A DNA stretch of 64,000 nucleotides from Sediminicola sp037203765 (GTDB lineage: Bacteria; Bacteroidota; Bacteroidia; Flavobacteriales; Flavobacteriaceae), in the NCBI RefSeq assembly GCF_037203765.1, contig NZ_JBBCAS010000005.1, positions 186,001 through 250,000 of the forward strand. The letters are read 5' to 3'. A program made the position numbers and the translations under genes. Shown here piece by piece: positions 43,092 through 51,626 of the stretch. The first letter of the stretch is position 1; every line of letters starts with the position of its first letter. The notes below the pieces were generated by a model. That model made no database searches and was not told the origin of the DNA. It saw only the letters and a program-made list of their open reading frames with translations.

Positions 43092-44738
43092 ATGAAACAA
43101 TTATTTAAAATATTTTGTATCGCAACGGTTCTTGGAGCTTCTTTACTTCAATCTTGCGAAACAACAGAACTGGACCTTAGGAAGAATCCTAATGCCCTTT
43201 CAGCAGACCAAGGAAACCCCGACTTTTTATTGAATGGCATTCAATTATCGTTTGCCTCTTTTGTAGAAAGTTTAAGTAGAAATGGTGCAGAAATGACCCG
43301 AATTGATTATATGTTCGGTAGAGACTATAGAAACGTTTATTCACCTGCTTCACTTGACGGAGAATGGACACTTGCTTACACACAGATTAGAACGGACATC
43401 AATGCCCTTACGCCTTTGGCAGAAGAAGCAGAATTGAACTATCATTTGGGAATGGCCCAATTTATGGAGGCTTACACCATTACAGAGTTGGTAGATTATT
43501 TTGGTGATGTTCCTTATTCAGAGGCGAATTTAGGATCTGAGAATTTCAATCCAAAATTAGACTCAGGTGAAGAGGTATATGCAGCCGCTATTGTTCTATT
43601 AAACAAAGCAATTGCCAATTTCCAAGATGGAGGTGCTGCTGATCCACAAAACGATTTCTTTTATGATGGAGACGCTAGCAAGTGGATCAAAGCTTGTAAC
43701 ACCCTTAAATTGAAATTGTACATGACCAGTAGATTGGCAGATAGCGGTGCTATTGCTAGTTTCAATGCAATCATTGCATCTAACAACTACATTTCCTCAA
43801 CTGCAGATGATTTCCAGTTCCAGTGGGGAGTTAATGAAGTACAACCAGATACTAGACATCCTAGATATACTGCTAGTTATACTGCTCAAGGTGGAACGGA
43901 TTACATGTCCAATCACCAGATGAACTACATGATTCAGAATGATGATCCAAGGATCCGTTACTACTATTACAGACAAAACGAAGAGACCCCAGGTGCAGAA
44001 GCTCCTCCGGCTTTGGAAGTTTTGCAGTGTTCTTTACAATCTGCACCATCCCACTATACAGGCTTCCCGTTCTGCTGGTTGCCAAACGGTTACTGGGGTA
44101 GGGATCACGGAAGTGATGAGGGTACTCCTCCAGATGGATTCCTTAGAACTTTAACTGGTGTTTATCCTTCTGGTGGTGCTTTTGACGACAGTACATTTGA
44201 AGGTAGAGGCCAAGGTGAAGGTGCAGGAGGAAATGGAATTACTCCTATATTGTTAGCCTCTTGGGTAGATTTTTGGAGAGCAGAAGCTGCCATGGTCAAC
44301 AACAACCCAGTAGGTGCTAGAACTTTCCTTCTTGCTGGTCTAGCCAAATCTGTTGCTAAGGTTCAATCATTTGGTTCCTTGGATGCAGATGCTGATCTTT
44401 CAACTGCTCCTACTGCTGCCGATGTTGCTGCTCACAGTGCTTCTATTGCTGCTGCATTTGATGCCGACAGTACTGGTGGATGGAATGTTTTGGGACAAGA
44501 GTTCTTTACCGCTTTGTACGGTAACGGAGTTGATGCTTACAACTTCTACAGAAGAACTGGTTTTCCAAATAACCTACAACCAAGTTTAGAACCACAGCCA
44601 GGTGCTTTCATCAGGTCTGTATTCTATTCGGCAAACTTTGTGAACAACAACTCAAATGTGACACAAAAAGCAGATCAGACCCAACAAGTTTTTTGGGATA
44701 CCAATCCTGCTTCACCAGCATTTCCATTATCTAACTAA
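43092..44738 (+). CDS. SusD/RagB-family nutrient-binding lipoprotein (SusD-like_2)
   Basis: 548 aa. The lipobox is LLQSC (Cys22). The segment LDLRKNPNALSADQGNPDFLLNGIQ, cited in part as NPNALSADQGNPDFLLNGIQ, is typical of the SusD-like_2 group. TPR-like helices follow (YHLGMAQFMEAYTITELVDYFGDVPY). It caps the SusC barrel from outside and binds the substrate. It lies 26 bases after susC in the same operon. A run of Ala-rich residues near 440-455 (TAADVAAHSASIAAAF) is low complexity. Confidence 0.95.
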   Translation: MKQLFKIFCIATVLGASLLQSCETTELDLRKNPNALSADQGNPDFLLNGIQLSFASFVESLSRNGAEMTRIDYMFGRDYRNVYSPASLDGEWTLAYTQIRTDINALTPLAEEAELNYHLGMAQFMEAYTITELVDYFGDVPYSEANLGSENFNPKLDSGEEVYAAAIVLLNKAIANFQDGGAADPQNDFFYDGDASKWIKACNTLKLKLYMTSRLADSGAIASFNAIIASNNYISSTADDFQFQWGVNEVQPDTRHPRYTASYTAQGGTDYMSNHQMNYMIQNDDPRIRYYYYRQNEETPGAEAPPALEVLQCSLQSAPSHYTGFPFCWLPNGYWGRDHGSDEGTPPDGFLRTLTGVYPSGGAFDDSTFEGRGQGEGAGGNGITPILLASWVDFWRAEAAMVNNNPVGARTFLLAGLAKSVAKVQSFGSLDADADLSTAPTAADVAAHSASIAAAFDADSTGGWNVLGQEFFTALYGNGVDAYNFYRRTGFPNNLQPSLEPQPGAFIRSVFYSANFVNNNSNVTQKADQTQQVFWDTNPASPAFPLSN

Positions 44739-44748
44739 ATAAAAGAAA

Positions 44749-45732
44749 ATGAAAAAAATATTATTAAAAATATCGACTGTTGCTCTAGCTTTAATAACCT
44801 TAGGTTGTTCAAGTGATGATAACGTAATTGATATAGTTGGCGCAAATCTAAGTACGGACCTCCCTTTTCTTAGAATAACAAGCCAAACCGGGAGGAGTTT
44901 AAACTTGTTCGATACTGATTCAAAATACACTGTAAATTTTGAATATCAAGAAGTTGAGAACACAAGCGCCATGGAAAAATTTGAGCGCGTTGATTTTAGT
45001 ATCAACTTCATTGACAACTTTGAAGATGGGGTTGACAACTCCAAAGCAGCGGTTGCCATTGGTAGTATGGATAAAAGTGATTTTTCAGCATTAAGTCAAT
45101 TTGGTATGCCAATTGGTTCTTTTGACTACACTTTTGGTGAAGCCTTAACTGCACTAGGACTGTCTGTTGCACAAGTAAATGGTGGTGACCAGTTCCAGTT
45201 GAACTGGGAGTTGTTTTTAACCGATGGTAGTTCCATTAACAGTTCTGATGTTAGTGGTAACATTAGCGCGGTAGGAGGTTACTATTCTGCACCTTACCAA
45301 TCTAGAGCTTCCATGGTATGTTTGTTCGATGCACCAGATTTCTTCGTGGGAGACTATCAGGTTGAGCAATTGACTGGATCAGATCCTTTCTTTGGTTCCG
45401 AAACTTTCGGTACTCAAGTGGTGACTTTAACTGCTTCAGGACCTACACAAAGAAAATTCAATTTCCTTTATTACCCTGGGATTTTTGATTCTGATTATAG
45501 CTTCACAATGAATTTTGTTTGTGACAGAATCAGTATGGTAGGCGCCATTAACACTGGAGGTTTAGGTTGTGGTGGCGGAAACATTGGCCAAACTACCGGC
45601 GAAACACCAACCTTTTTCGATCAAAACCTTGTTGATGACGATGAAATCATCTTGAACATCTCGGATTTCGATGGTGATGGTGGATGCGACACAGGATCAT
45701 ACCAGATCACTGTAAGGCTTACAAAAATTTAA
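44749..45732 (+). CDS. Lipoprotein of unknown function, third gene of the susCD operon
   Basis: 327 aa. The lipobox LITLGC (Cys20) is followed by SSDD, a surface-export type sequence in Bacteroidota. The rest is beta-rich with Asp/Asn/Gly turns and Cys pairs (VCLFDAPDF, GCGGGN, GGCDTGSYQITVRL). I do not recognise a family. It starts ten bases after the SusD stop and ends before a strong terminator, so it belongs to the operon and may be an extra surface binding protein. Confidence 0.85.
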   Translation: MKKILLKISTVALALITLGCSSDDNVIDIVGANLSTDLPFLRITSQTGRSLNLFDTDSKYTVNFEYQEVENTSAMEKFERVDFSINFIDNFEDGVDNSKAAVAIGSMDKSDFSALSQFGMPIGSFDYTFGEALTALGLSVAQVNGGDQFQLNWELFLTDGSSINSSDVSGNISAVGGYYSAPYQSRASMVCLFDAPDFFVGDYQVEQLTGSDPFFGSETFGTQVVTLTASGPTQRKFNFLYYPGIFDSDYSFTMNFVCDRISMVGAINTGGLGCGGGNIGQTTGETPTFFDQNLVDDDEIILNISDFDGDGGCDTGSYQITVRLTKI

Positions 45733-45751
45733 AATTAGCTAAACATAATTC

Positions 45752-45790
45752 GGAAAGGCCACTCCCATGAAAATGGACAGTGGCCTTTCC
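45752..45790 (+). terminator. Terminator of the susCD operon
   Basis: Perfect 12-base arms (45752-45763 and 45779-45790) around a 15-base loop, followed by ATTTTTAATTT. It lies about 20 bases past the third gene's stop. Confidence 0.85.
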
Positions 45791-46140
45791 ATTTTTAATT
45801 TCATATTTACACTAATTGGAATGGTTTCCAGCGAAAAATGCTCTTTAATAGTGATACCGGAATATTGCAGTAAATCCATCCGGTACTGATGTGTGCCAAT
45901 TTAAAGCTCCTAGTCTTTTCAGGAACTCCTACCCTTACATAAATGATTCTCCTATGGCTCCTTCTTTGAACTTAGACTAAAAAAACCTATTTTTAGGGCC
46001 CCATACGGGTGATTATTTTCTCTATTTCCAAATGGTAAAGTTTTAACAACCTTAGATGTAACAAATAATCACAAATGGCAACTAATGCACGGCCAATACT
46101 TTTTGTTGGTCCAACGCTTAAATAATAATTAATTAAAGAA
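45791..46140. other. Intergenic region before the tandem secreted-protein genes
   Basis: About 350 bases after the susCD terminator. It holds a 7-base inverted repeat TACCGGA / TCCGGTA (45855-45861, 45879-45885) and, near the next gene, a small inverted repeat GTTGG-T-CCAAC (46105-46115). I see no open frame, tRNA or clear consensus promoter; a TACTTTTTG run at 46097-46105 is one base longer than the -7 consensus. Confidence 0.5.
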
Positions 46141-46872
46141 ATGAAAAAAACAATTGTACTACCCTTGGCTATGCTCTTTTTTTACGCAGGTTCATTTGCC
46201 CAAGGAGCAACCAGCACTAAATTGGACAACTTTACAGGAAATGGATATGCCGGTGCTGCGTTCTCAGAAATGCGTAAAAAATTGAACACTCCGTCAGACT
46301 TGGAAACAGTTGGATCTGTTTACATTGATGAACGCTTTGTTCCTTGCAAAGTTTATTACAACGATGAAGTGATTGGTAATTTTTATTACAGACACAATGC
46401 TTTTAACGATGAAGTTGAAATAAAGGACTCCCAGTTTGGGGAAGAACCAGAGAGTTCCCTTGCAACAATCAAAGAATTAAGACTCGTAGATGAATTGGAT
46501 AACAAAGAATTGGCTCTAAAGGCCTATAAAAATAAAAAGGACATTGTTAGAAATGGATATCTGTACCAATTGAATGAAGGCGAAAAATACGACCTATTTT
46601 TTAAGAACAGCGTGAAGTTTACCGAAGGTACCAAACCTGTAAATTCCATGGTCCGGGCCACACCCAATAAATTTTCACATTTCACTGAATATTATTTTAT
46701 GAAAGACGGAGACAATCTGGCTTACCATATTGGCCATAGGAAAAGTGAATTTTTGAGGGAATTTGACAAGGAGAAACGAGATTCCCTTGCCGCCTATATC
46801 AAGGAAGAAAAAATAAACCTTAAGAAAGAGGAAGACTTGATGAAGGTTTTCAATTATCTCAATTCTATCTAA
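46141..46872 (+). CDS. Secreted protein of unknown function, paralogue A
   Basis: 243 aa with a signal peptide (MKKTIVLPLAMLFFYAGSFAQ cited in part as LPLAMLFFYAGSFAQ). The mature part shares a clear pattern with the next gene: YYRHNAFNDEVEIK, GYLYQLNEGEKYDL, NSMVRATPNKFSHFTEYYF and a lysine/glutamate-rich C-terminal helix with KINLKKEEDL. I do not recognise a family. The repeated NDE-E-K and TEYY motifs suggest the same fold and perhaps the same partner. It ends before its own terminator. Confidence 0.8.
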   Translation: MKKTIVLPLAMLFFYAGSFAQGATSTKLDNFTGNGYAGAAFSEMRKKLNTPSDLETVGSVYIDERFVPCKVYYNDEVIGNFYYRHNAFNDEVEIKDSQFGEEPESSLATIKELRLVDELDNKELALKAYKNKKDIVRNGYLYQLNEGEKYDLFFKNSVKFTEGTKPVNSMVRATPNKFSHFTEYYFMKDGDNLAYHIGHRKSEFLREFDKEKRDSLAAYIKEEKINLKKEEDLMKVFNYLNSI

Positions 46873-46903
46873 GAATTTCGGTACATATTACAGAACTACA
46901 TTC

Positions 46904-46937
46904 AAAAAACCTTCAGGCCCACCTGAAGGTTTTTTTT
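46904..46937 (+). terminator. Terminator after paralogue A
   Basis: ACCTTCAGG (46909-46917) and CCTGAAGGT (46922-46930) form a perfect stem with a 4-base loop, flanked by A's and a run of eight U. Confidence 0.9.
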
Positions 46938-47028
46938 GTCACAAATCAAGGTACGATTCACTAATTTAACATCATACTTCTATGACACTGATCTGATATT
47001 TAGTAATTTAACAGGATAAAATCAAATT

Positions 47029-47832
47029 ATGAATACCCGGTCTCTCCATGCACATATATTAAAGTCTGGTTCTATCCTTTTATTGGTCTTTATGGTCAAT
47101 CTACCCATACTGGCCCAAAACACCATTAACTACAACAACGCTACCAGACCATCCAGTGACGCCGCCATGGAAGCAGCTGCCAATATGATGACCCGTAGAA
47201 ATCCTTCCAATGATTTCCTGTTCAACAATGTCCGTAATTCAGAGGTAGCCGTCGATTGGAAAAACGCAATTGGTTCTCCATATATGAACGATCGTTTTTC
47301 TTTGGGATCGCTTTATTCCAATGGTGAACAAATAGCACAGTTTTACTATCGCTACAACGCTTACAATGACGAAATAGAGTTAAAAGAAAGCCTGTCGGAG
47401 ACGCAAATCTCCTCCCTGGTCAAGGATGTGCAATTTTCCTTAAAGGATGGCTCCAACACCTATACCTACCATACTATGGTGTCCAAAAAGAATGAACATT
47501 CCAAGGGATACCTCAACCTACTCGTGGAAGGAGACCGATATAGCCTTTTGCGCAAAGATCTTGTCAAATTTAAAAAAGGAGCACCCGCACCAAACTCTAT
47601 GGTAAAACCCACACCTGACAAATTTACCAACTTCACCGAATATTATTATGTGGACAAAAATACCCCCGGTTCATATGCCCTTTTTCTGGACAGGAATCTA
47701 AAGAGCTTTATGGCTTCCTTAAAAAAATCAGAAAAGGAGCGCCTTAAATCCATCATTAAAGTCCAAAAGCTCAACACAAAAAAAGAAGTAGATCTCGTCT
47801 CCCTTTTTAAGTTGCTCAATCAACAGTATTAA
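47029..47832 (+). CDS. Secreted protein of unknown function, paralogue B
   Basis: 267 aa. Signal peptide near SILLLVFMVNLPILAQ. It is homologous to the preceding gene: FYYRYNAYNDEIELKES, GYLNLLVEGDRYSLL, NSMVKPTPDKFTNFTEYYYV and KLNTKKEVDLVSLF at the end. It has an extra Asn/Ser-rich stretch after the signal (NYNNATRPSSDAAMEAAANMM). A terminator lies between the two genes, so they have separate transcripts. Function unknown; a duplicated cell-surface or periplasmic factor is the simplest reading. Confidence 0.8.
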   Translation: MNTRSLHAHILKSGSILLLVFMVNLPILAQNTINYNNATRPSSDAAMEAAANMMTRRNPSNDFLFNNVRNSEVAVDWKNAIGSPYMNDRFSLGSLYSNGEQIAQFYYRYNAYNDEIELKESLSETQISSLVKDVQFSLKDGSNTYTYHTMVSKKNEHSKGYLNLLVEGDRYSLLRKDLVKFKKGAPAPNSMVKPTPDKFTNFTEYYYVDKNTPGSYALFLDRNLKSFMASLKKSEKERLKSIIKVQKLNTKKEVDLVSLFKLLNQQY

Positions 47833-47878
47833 TCCATTATTTAATTTTGCCTGCAAATTTTAAAATGGTTTTTTATCC

Positions 47879-47886
47879 TACCTTTG
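47879..47886 (+). promoter_or_regulatory. TACCTTTG -7 box directly before rlmB
   Basis: TACCTTTG matches TAnnTTTG and is followed by CCCC and the rlmB ATG. Transcription would start at or next to the ATG. No TTTG is found at 19 bases upstream; the nearest is 29 bases away. Confidence 0.45.
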
Positions 47887-47890
47887 CCCC

Positions 47891-48634
47891 ATGAAAAATG
47901 AGGACTACCAAATATTTGGAATACGCGCAATTATAGAAGCTATAAACGCAGATAAAACATTGGATAAGGTATTTATCCAAAAAGGCCTGAAAGGCGATCT
48001 AATCAAGGAAATGGAAACCTTGGTGCGTAAAAACGGCATAGGGTTTTCCTATGTTCCCATTGAAAAGTTAAATCGACTCACCAAAGGAAACCACCAAGGG
48101 GTCGTTGCAACCATCTCCCCTATCTCATTCCATGAAATGGAAGACCTTGTTGAAAAGGTGTTGGCCAAGGAACAAAAAACACCCCTGTTTCTTTTATTGG
48201 ACCAATTGTCCGATGTGCGCAATTTTGGGGCCATTATCAGGACTGCTGAATGTACCGGAGTAGATGGTATTATCATACAAAAGAAAGGTGCTGCCCCGGT
48301 GACCGCTGATACCATAAAGACTTCTGCAGGGGCCGCCTTCAAAGTGCCCATTGCCAAGGTGGACCACTTAAAGGACGCCGTTTTTTACCTACAATCCTCT
48401 GGGGTGAGGGTCATATCCGCTACGGAAAAGACCGAAAATACCATCTATGATGTTTCCTTTGATGGTCCGTGTGCCATTGTGATGGGTGCCGAAGATGTCG
48501 GGATATCCCCCTCTATACTCAAGGCTTCGGACGATACTGCAAAATTACCGTTATTGGGTGAAATAGGATCCCTGAACGTTTCTGTGGCATGTGGCGTATT
48601 CCTATACGAAGTCGTAAGACAACGCATAAAATAA
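47891..48634 (+). CDS. rlmB: 23S rRNA (guanosine-2'-O-)-methyltransferase RlmB (TrmH family)
   Basis: 247 aa. N-terminal substrate-binding domain (FGIRAIIEAINADKTLDKVFIQKG, cited in part as FGIRAIIEAINADKTLDKVF), then the SpoU/TrmH knot with LDQLSDVRNFGAIIRTAE (motif 1), IVMGAEDVGIS (motif 2) and LPLLGEIGSLNVSVACGVFLYE (motif 3, cited in part). It methylates G2251 of 23S rRNA in E. coli numbering. Convergent with the rhomboid gene and ended by a GC-rich terminator inside that gene's end. Confidence 0.93.
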   Translation: MKNEDYQIFGIRAIIEAINADKTLDKVFIQKGLKGDLIKEMETLVRKNGIGFSYVPIEKLNRLTKGNHQGVVATISPISFHEMEDLVEKVLAKEQKTPLFLLLDQLSDVRNFGAIIRTAECTGVDGIIIQKKGAAPVTADTIKTSAGAAFKVPIAKVDHLKDAVFYLQSSGVRVISATEKTENTIYDVSFDGPCAIVMGAEDVGISPSILKASDDTAKLPLLGEIGSLNVSVACGVFLYEVVRQRIK

Positions 48635-48636
48635 GA

Positions 48637-49389
48637 TCAATCCCCGCCCTCCTCGGGCGGGTTTTTTTTGTAGTGATAGGTAATCTTTACCGAGGTCGCC
48701 CCTGTTTGTTTCTGTTCTTCTTCCTCAACCTTTTCAATAAAATTACCATCGGCATCAAAGTGCCTGAGGAACGGATCGTCCTCTTCGTTAAAATCTTCCC
48801 GCTCCCATTCATATTTCTTTAGGGGCGGTGTCCTGACCTTCATCAGAATGGCCAAAAGTAATCCAGCTATAAAACCGCCCAAATGCCCTTCCCAAGAAAT
48901 ACCATCCTCAATAGGGAATATGTACCACAACAATCCACCATAGATAAACACAACCACCAGGGATAAGGCCACAAGCCGATAATGTTTCGTGAAAATCCCT
49001 TTAAAAAAAATAAAGCTTGCCAGTACATAGATCAACCCACTGATTCCAATGTGGTATGAGGGCCTCCCTATTGCCCAGGTAACCAACCCCGATATAAGAA
49101 TTCCCCAAAGCAACACCTTCAAATAAATATCCTTGTAGAAATAGACCAGTGCCCCCAAAAGAATCGCAATGGGAATGGTATTGTTGTACAAATGCTCTAC
49201 CGAACCATGAATAAAAGGACTGAGCACAACACCTTTCAACCCACTCAGGGTCCTTGGAAAGACCCCTAAATGGCTCCAATTCACCTGTAATCTCAATTCC
49301 AACAAAAAAACCATCCATATGGTCAAGACGGCCACGAAAGGCACTACCAATACCGCATTTGAAAATTTGAAATATCTATCGTCGGACAT
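48637..49389 (-). CDS. Rhomboid-family intramembrane serine protease
   Basis: 250 aa with six transmembrane helices. The catalytic serine is in HIGISGLIYVL (GxSG type) and the histidine in WEGHLGGFIAGLL; the HGSVEHLYNN segment in the loop before helix 2 is also typical. It cuts membrane-protein helices within the lipid bilayer; substrates are unknown. The last codons (NPPEEGGD) overlap the rlmB terminator stem, so the tail may be shaped by that constraint. Confidence 0.9.
   Translation of the reverse strand: MSDDRYFKFSNAVLVVPFVAVLTIWMVFLLELRLQVNWSHLGVFPRTLSGLKGVVLSPFIHGSVEHLYNNTIPIAILLGALVYFYKDIYLKVLLWGILISGLVTWAIGRPSYHIGISGLIYVLASFIFFKGIFTKHYRLVALSLVVVFIYGGLLWYIFPIEDGISWEGHLGGFIAGLLLAILMKVRTPPLKKYEWEREDFNEEDDPFLRHFDADGNFIEKVEEEEQKQTGATSVKITYHYKKNPPEEGGD
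48643..48669 (+). terminator. Terminator of rlmB inside the rhomboid gene end
   Basis: CCCGCCC (48643-48649) and GGGCGGG (48655-48661) form a perfect GC stem with a 5-base loop and eight U. It lies inside the last codons of the minus-strand rhomboid gene. Confidence 0.9.
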
Positions 49390-49447
49390 GCCTATAATTT
49401 AAAGCTATAACATCAATTAAACGACCAAAAATGTAAAACCTGATAAA

Positions 49448-49476
49448 TTGTCATCAAGATAATTGTTATACTTTTG
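49448..49476 (+). promoter_or_regulatory. Promoter of rarA with a TACTTTTG box next to the ATG
   Basis: TTG (49448-49450), 18 bases, TACTTTTG (49469-49476), then AAGCC and the ATG at 49482. This fits the Bacteroidota promoter with the start of transcription at or next to the start codon. Confidence 0.5.
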
Positions 49477-49481
49477 AAGCC

Positions 49482-50759
49482 ATGAACGAACCATTAGCAG
49501 AGCGTGTACGCCCCAAAACCTTGGAAGATTATGTCAGCCAACATCATTTGGTCGGTGAAAAAGGAACCCTAACGCAACACATAAAGAAAGGCATACTGCC
49601 TTCCCTAATTTTATGGGGACCTCCCGGTACAGGCAAAACTACCTTGGCCAATATTATAGCCACCACCAGTGGACGTCCTTTTTATACGCTCAGTGCCATT
49701 AGTAGCGGTGTAAAGGACATTAGGGAGGTCATAGACAAGGCCAAACAAAGCGGGGGTTTGTTTACTACCAAAAACCCTATCCTGTTTATTGATGAGATAC
49801 ATCGATTCAGCAAATCACAACAAGACTCTCTTCTGGGAGCGGTAGAAAAAGGGTGGGTAACCCTGATTGGTGCCACCACCGAAAATCCTAGTTTTGAGGT
49901 TATTCCCGCCTTGCTCTCGAGATGCCAGGTGTATATCTTAAATCCTTTTGGGAAGGAGGATCTAGAAGCATTATTGCACAGGGCGATGCAACAGGACGAT
50001 TATTTGAAGAACAAAAATATTACACTCAAAGAAACTGAGGCCCTTCTGAAATTATCCGGTGGCGATGGGAGAAAATTATTGAATATTTTTGAATTGGTGA
50101 TTTCCTCTGAAAGTGGGGACCAGATAACGATTACCAATGATATGGTATTGGGCAAGGTTCAAAAGAATACGGTCCTATACGACAAGACCGGAGAACAGCA
50201 CTATGATATTATCTCGGCTTTTATTAAATCGATAAGGGGGAGTGATCCCAATGGAGCCGTCTATTGGCTTGCAAGGATGATAGAAGGTGGAGAGGATGTG
50301 AAATTTATCGCAAGAAGGATGTTGATCGCTGCTTCCGAGGATATCGGGAATGCCAACCCCACTGCATTGGTCATGGCCAATACGACCTTCCAGGCCGTGA
50401 CTACCATTGGTTATCCGGAAGCACGGATTTTATTGAGCCAATGTGCCATTTATCTAGCAACGTCTCCCAAGAGCAATGCCAGTTATATGGCCATCAACAG
50501 GGCCCAGAAACTAGTCCAGGAAACTGGAGACCTTTCCGTGCCCATTGGGTTAAGAAATGCCCCGACCAAATTGATGAAAGACTTGGGATACGGGCAGGAA
50601 TACAAATACGCCCATGATTACCAAAATAATTTTGTGGAGGAAGAATTTCTTCCGGATAGCATCAAGGGAACTTCATTCTATACACCTGGCAACAACCAGC
50701 GGGAAAATGCGCTGAAGGAATTCCTAAAGAACAGATGGAAAAGCAAATATGATTTCTAG
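49482..50759 (+). CDS. rarA: Replication-associated recombination protein RarA (MgsA)
   Basis: 425 aa AAA+ ATPase. Walker A is GPPGTGKTTLANI and Walker B is LFIDEIHRFSKSQQD; sensor elements lie in GATTENPSFEVIPALLSRC (cited in part). The C-terminal tetramerisation domain (DPNGAVYWLARMIEGGEDVKF, cited in part) is typical. It acts at stalled replication forks. Its stop overlaps the convergent secreted-protein gene by four bases. Confidence 0.95.
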   Translation: MNEPLAERVRPKTLEDYVSQHHLVGEKGTLTQHIKKGILPSLILWGPPGTGKTTLANIIATTSGRPFYTLSAISSGVKDIREVIDKAKQSGGLFTTKNPILFIDEIHRFSKSQQDSLLGAVEKGWVTLIGATTENPSFEVIPALLSRCQVYILNPFGKEDLEALLHRAMQQDDYLKNKNITLKETEALLKLSGGDGRKLLNIFELVISSESGDQITITNDMVLGKVQKNTVLYDKTGEQHYDIISAFIKSIRGSDPNGAVYWLARMIEGGEDVKFIARRMLIAASEDIGNANPTALVMANTTFQAVTTIGYPEARILLSQCAIYLATSPKSNASYMAINRAQKLVQETGDLSVPIGLRNAPTKLMKDLGYGQEYKYAHDYQNNFVEEEFLPDSIKGTSFYTPGNNQRENALKEFLKNRWKSKYDF

Positions 50760-51613
50760 AATCTGATCTGCAGTTCTTCCACCATCACCTTACCGTTGGA
50801 AGTATATTCAAAGTACCATTTTCCGTCCTTTCGGTAGACCAGGCCATCTTGATCCCCAGCTTCTGCAATGAAAACATCGGCCATACTGCTCTTGAGCATT
50901 TTGAGTACTATCTTTGGGGTTTTGTCCACCAACTGATATCCGTTGGTCAGTTCCTGGGCATATAATACCAATTTGGAAAGAAAACCAACCTTGTTGCCTT
51001 CCAAAGAGGGAGCCTCCTCCGCTTGGGCCGATGTTTCGTTCACGCCTGCATTTGCAGGTTGGTAATCCGCGACGGCCCCTGCCCCTTGTTCCAAATCCTT
51101 ATTTTCCGACATGTTGGTGCCCTTCTCGTTCAACTGCTTTACATCATTATTAAAACTGACCTTGACGGTACCTTTTTGATCATCGCTGGGAGCATAGGCA
51201 TAATTTGTTCCCTGCAATGAAATAAAGGCATCTCTTATAGCCTCATCATATGCTGTAATATAGTCCTTCTCTTTACTTATGCCCTCACGGGTCTGCATAA
51301 CCACTTTGGAATTACAATCGCTTAAAATAAGGGAAAGCTTGGTGGTGAACATTCCGGATTCGTCTTTTAAACCAACCAATAAACCTAAACAACGATTCCT
51401 GTTCAGGTCGTCTGGAAGGGCGTCCTCATATACGGGGTTAAAACCGTTTTCTGTAAAAAGATATTTGATCAGGGTACTGGTCTTGTACTGATTTTCATTC
51501 CTAAAGCCATCAAACTTTTTAGGGACAATGATATACTTGTATTGGTTGAGATCTGTCTGTGCGTTTCCGAGGAACAGTGCAAAAAGAAATAAGGTAAAAA
51601 CTGAGATTTTCAT
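50756..51613 (-). CDS. Secreted protein of unknown function, third gene of a surface operon
   Basis: 285 aa with signal peptide (FTLFLFALFLGNAQ). The N-terminal half (YKYIIVPKKFDGFRNENQYKTS cited in part, then CLGLLVGLKD) looks like a beta/alpha domain found in other flavobacterial envelope proteins. A low-complexity linker (about 180-215) and a C-terminal beta domain (LVYRKDGKWYFEYTSNGKVMVEEL) follow. No known function. It starts 13 bases after the DUF5723 gene, so the three genes are one operon. Confidence 0.8.
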   Translation of the reverse strand: MKISVFTLFLFALFLGNAQTDLNQYKYIIVPKKFDGFRNENQYKTSTLIKYLFTENGFNPVYEDALPDDLNRNRCLGLLVGLKDESGMFTTKLSLILSDCNSKVVMQTREGISKEKDYITAYDEAIRDAFISLQGTNYAYAPSDDQKGTVKVSFNNDVKQLNEKGTNMSENKDLEQGAGAVADYQPANAGVNETSAQAEEAPSLEGNKVGFLSKLVLYAQELTNGYQLVDKTPKIVLKMLKSSMADVFIAEAGDQDGLVYRKDGKWYFEYTSNGKVMVEELQIRF

Positions 51614-51626
51614 ATATGGGTTGCCA

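Noticed and set aside
43873..44589. Short frames over the SusD gene
   Set aside because: They are out of frame with a clear SusD-like protein and carry no motifs.
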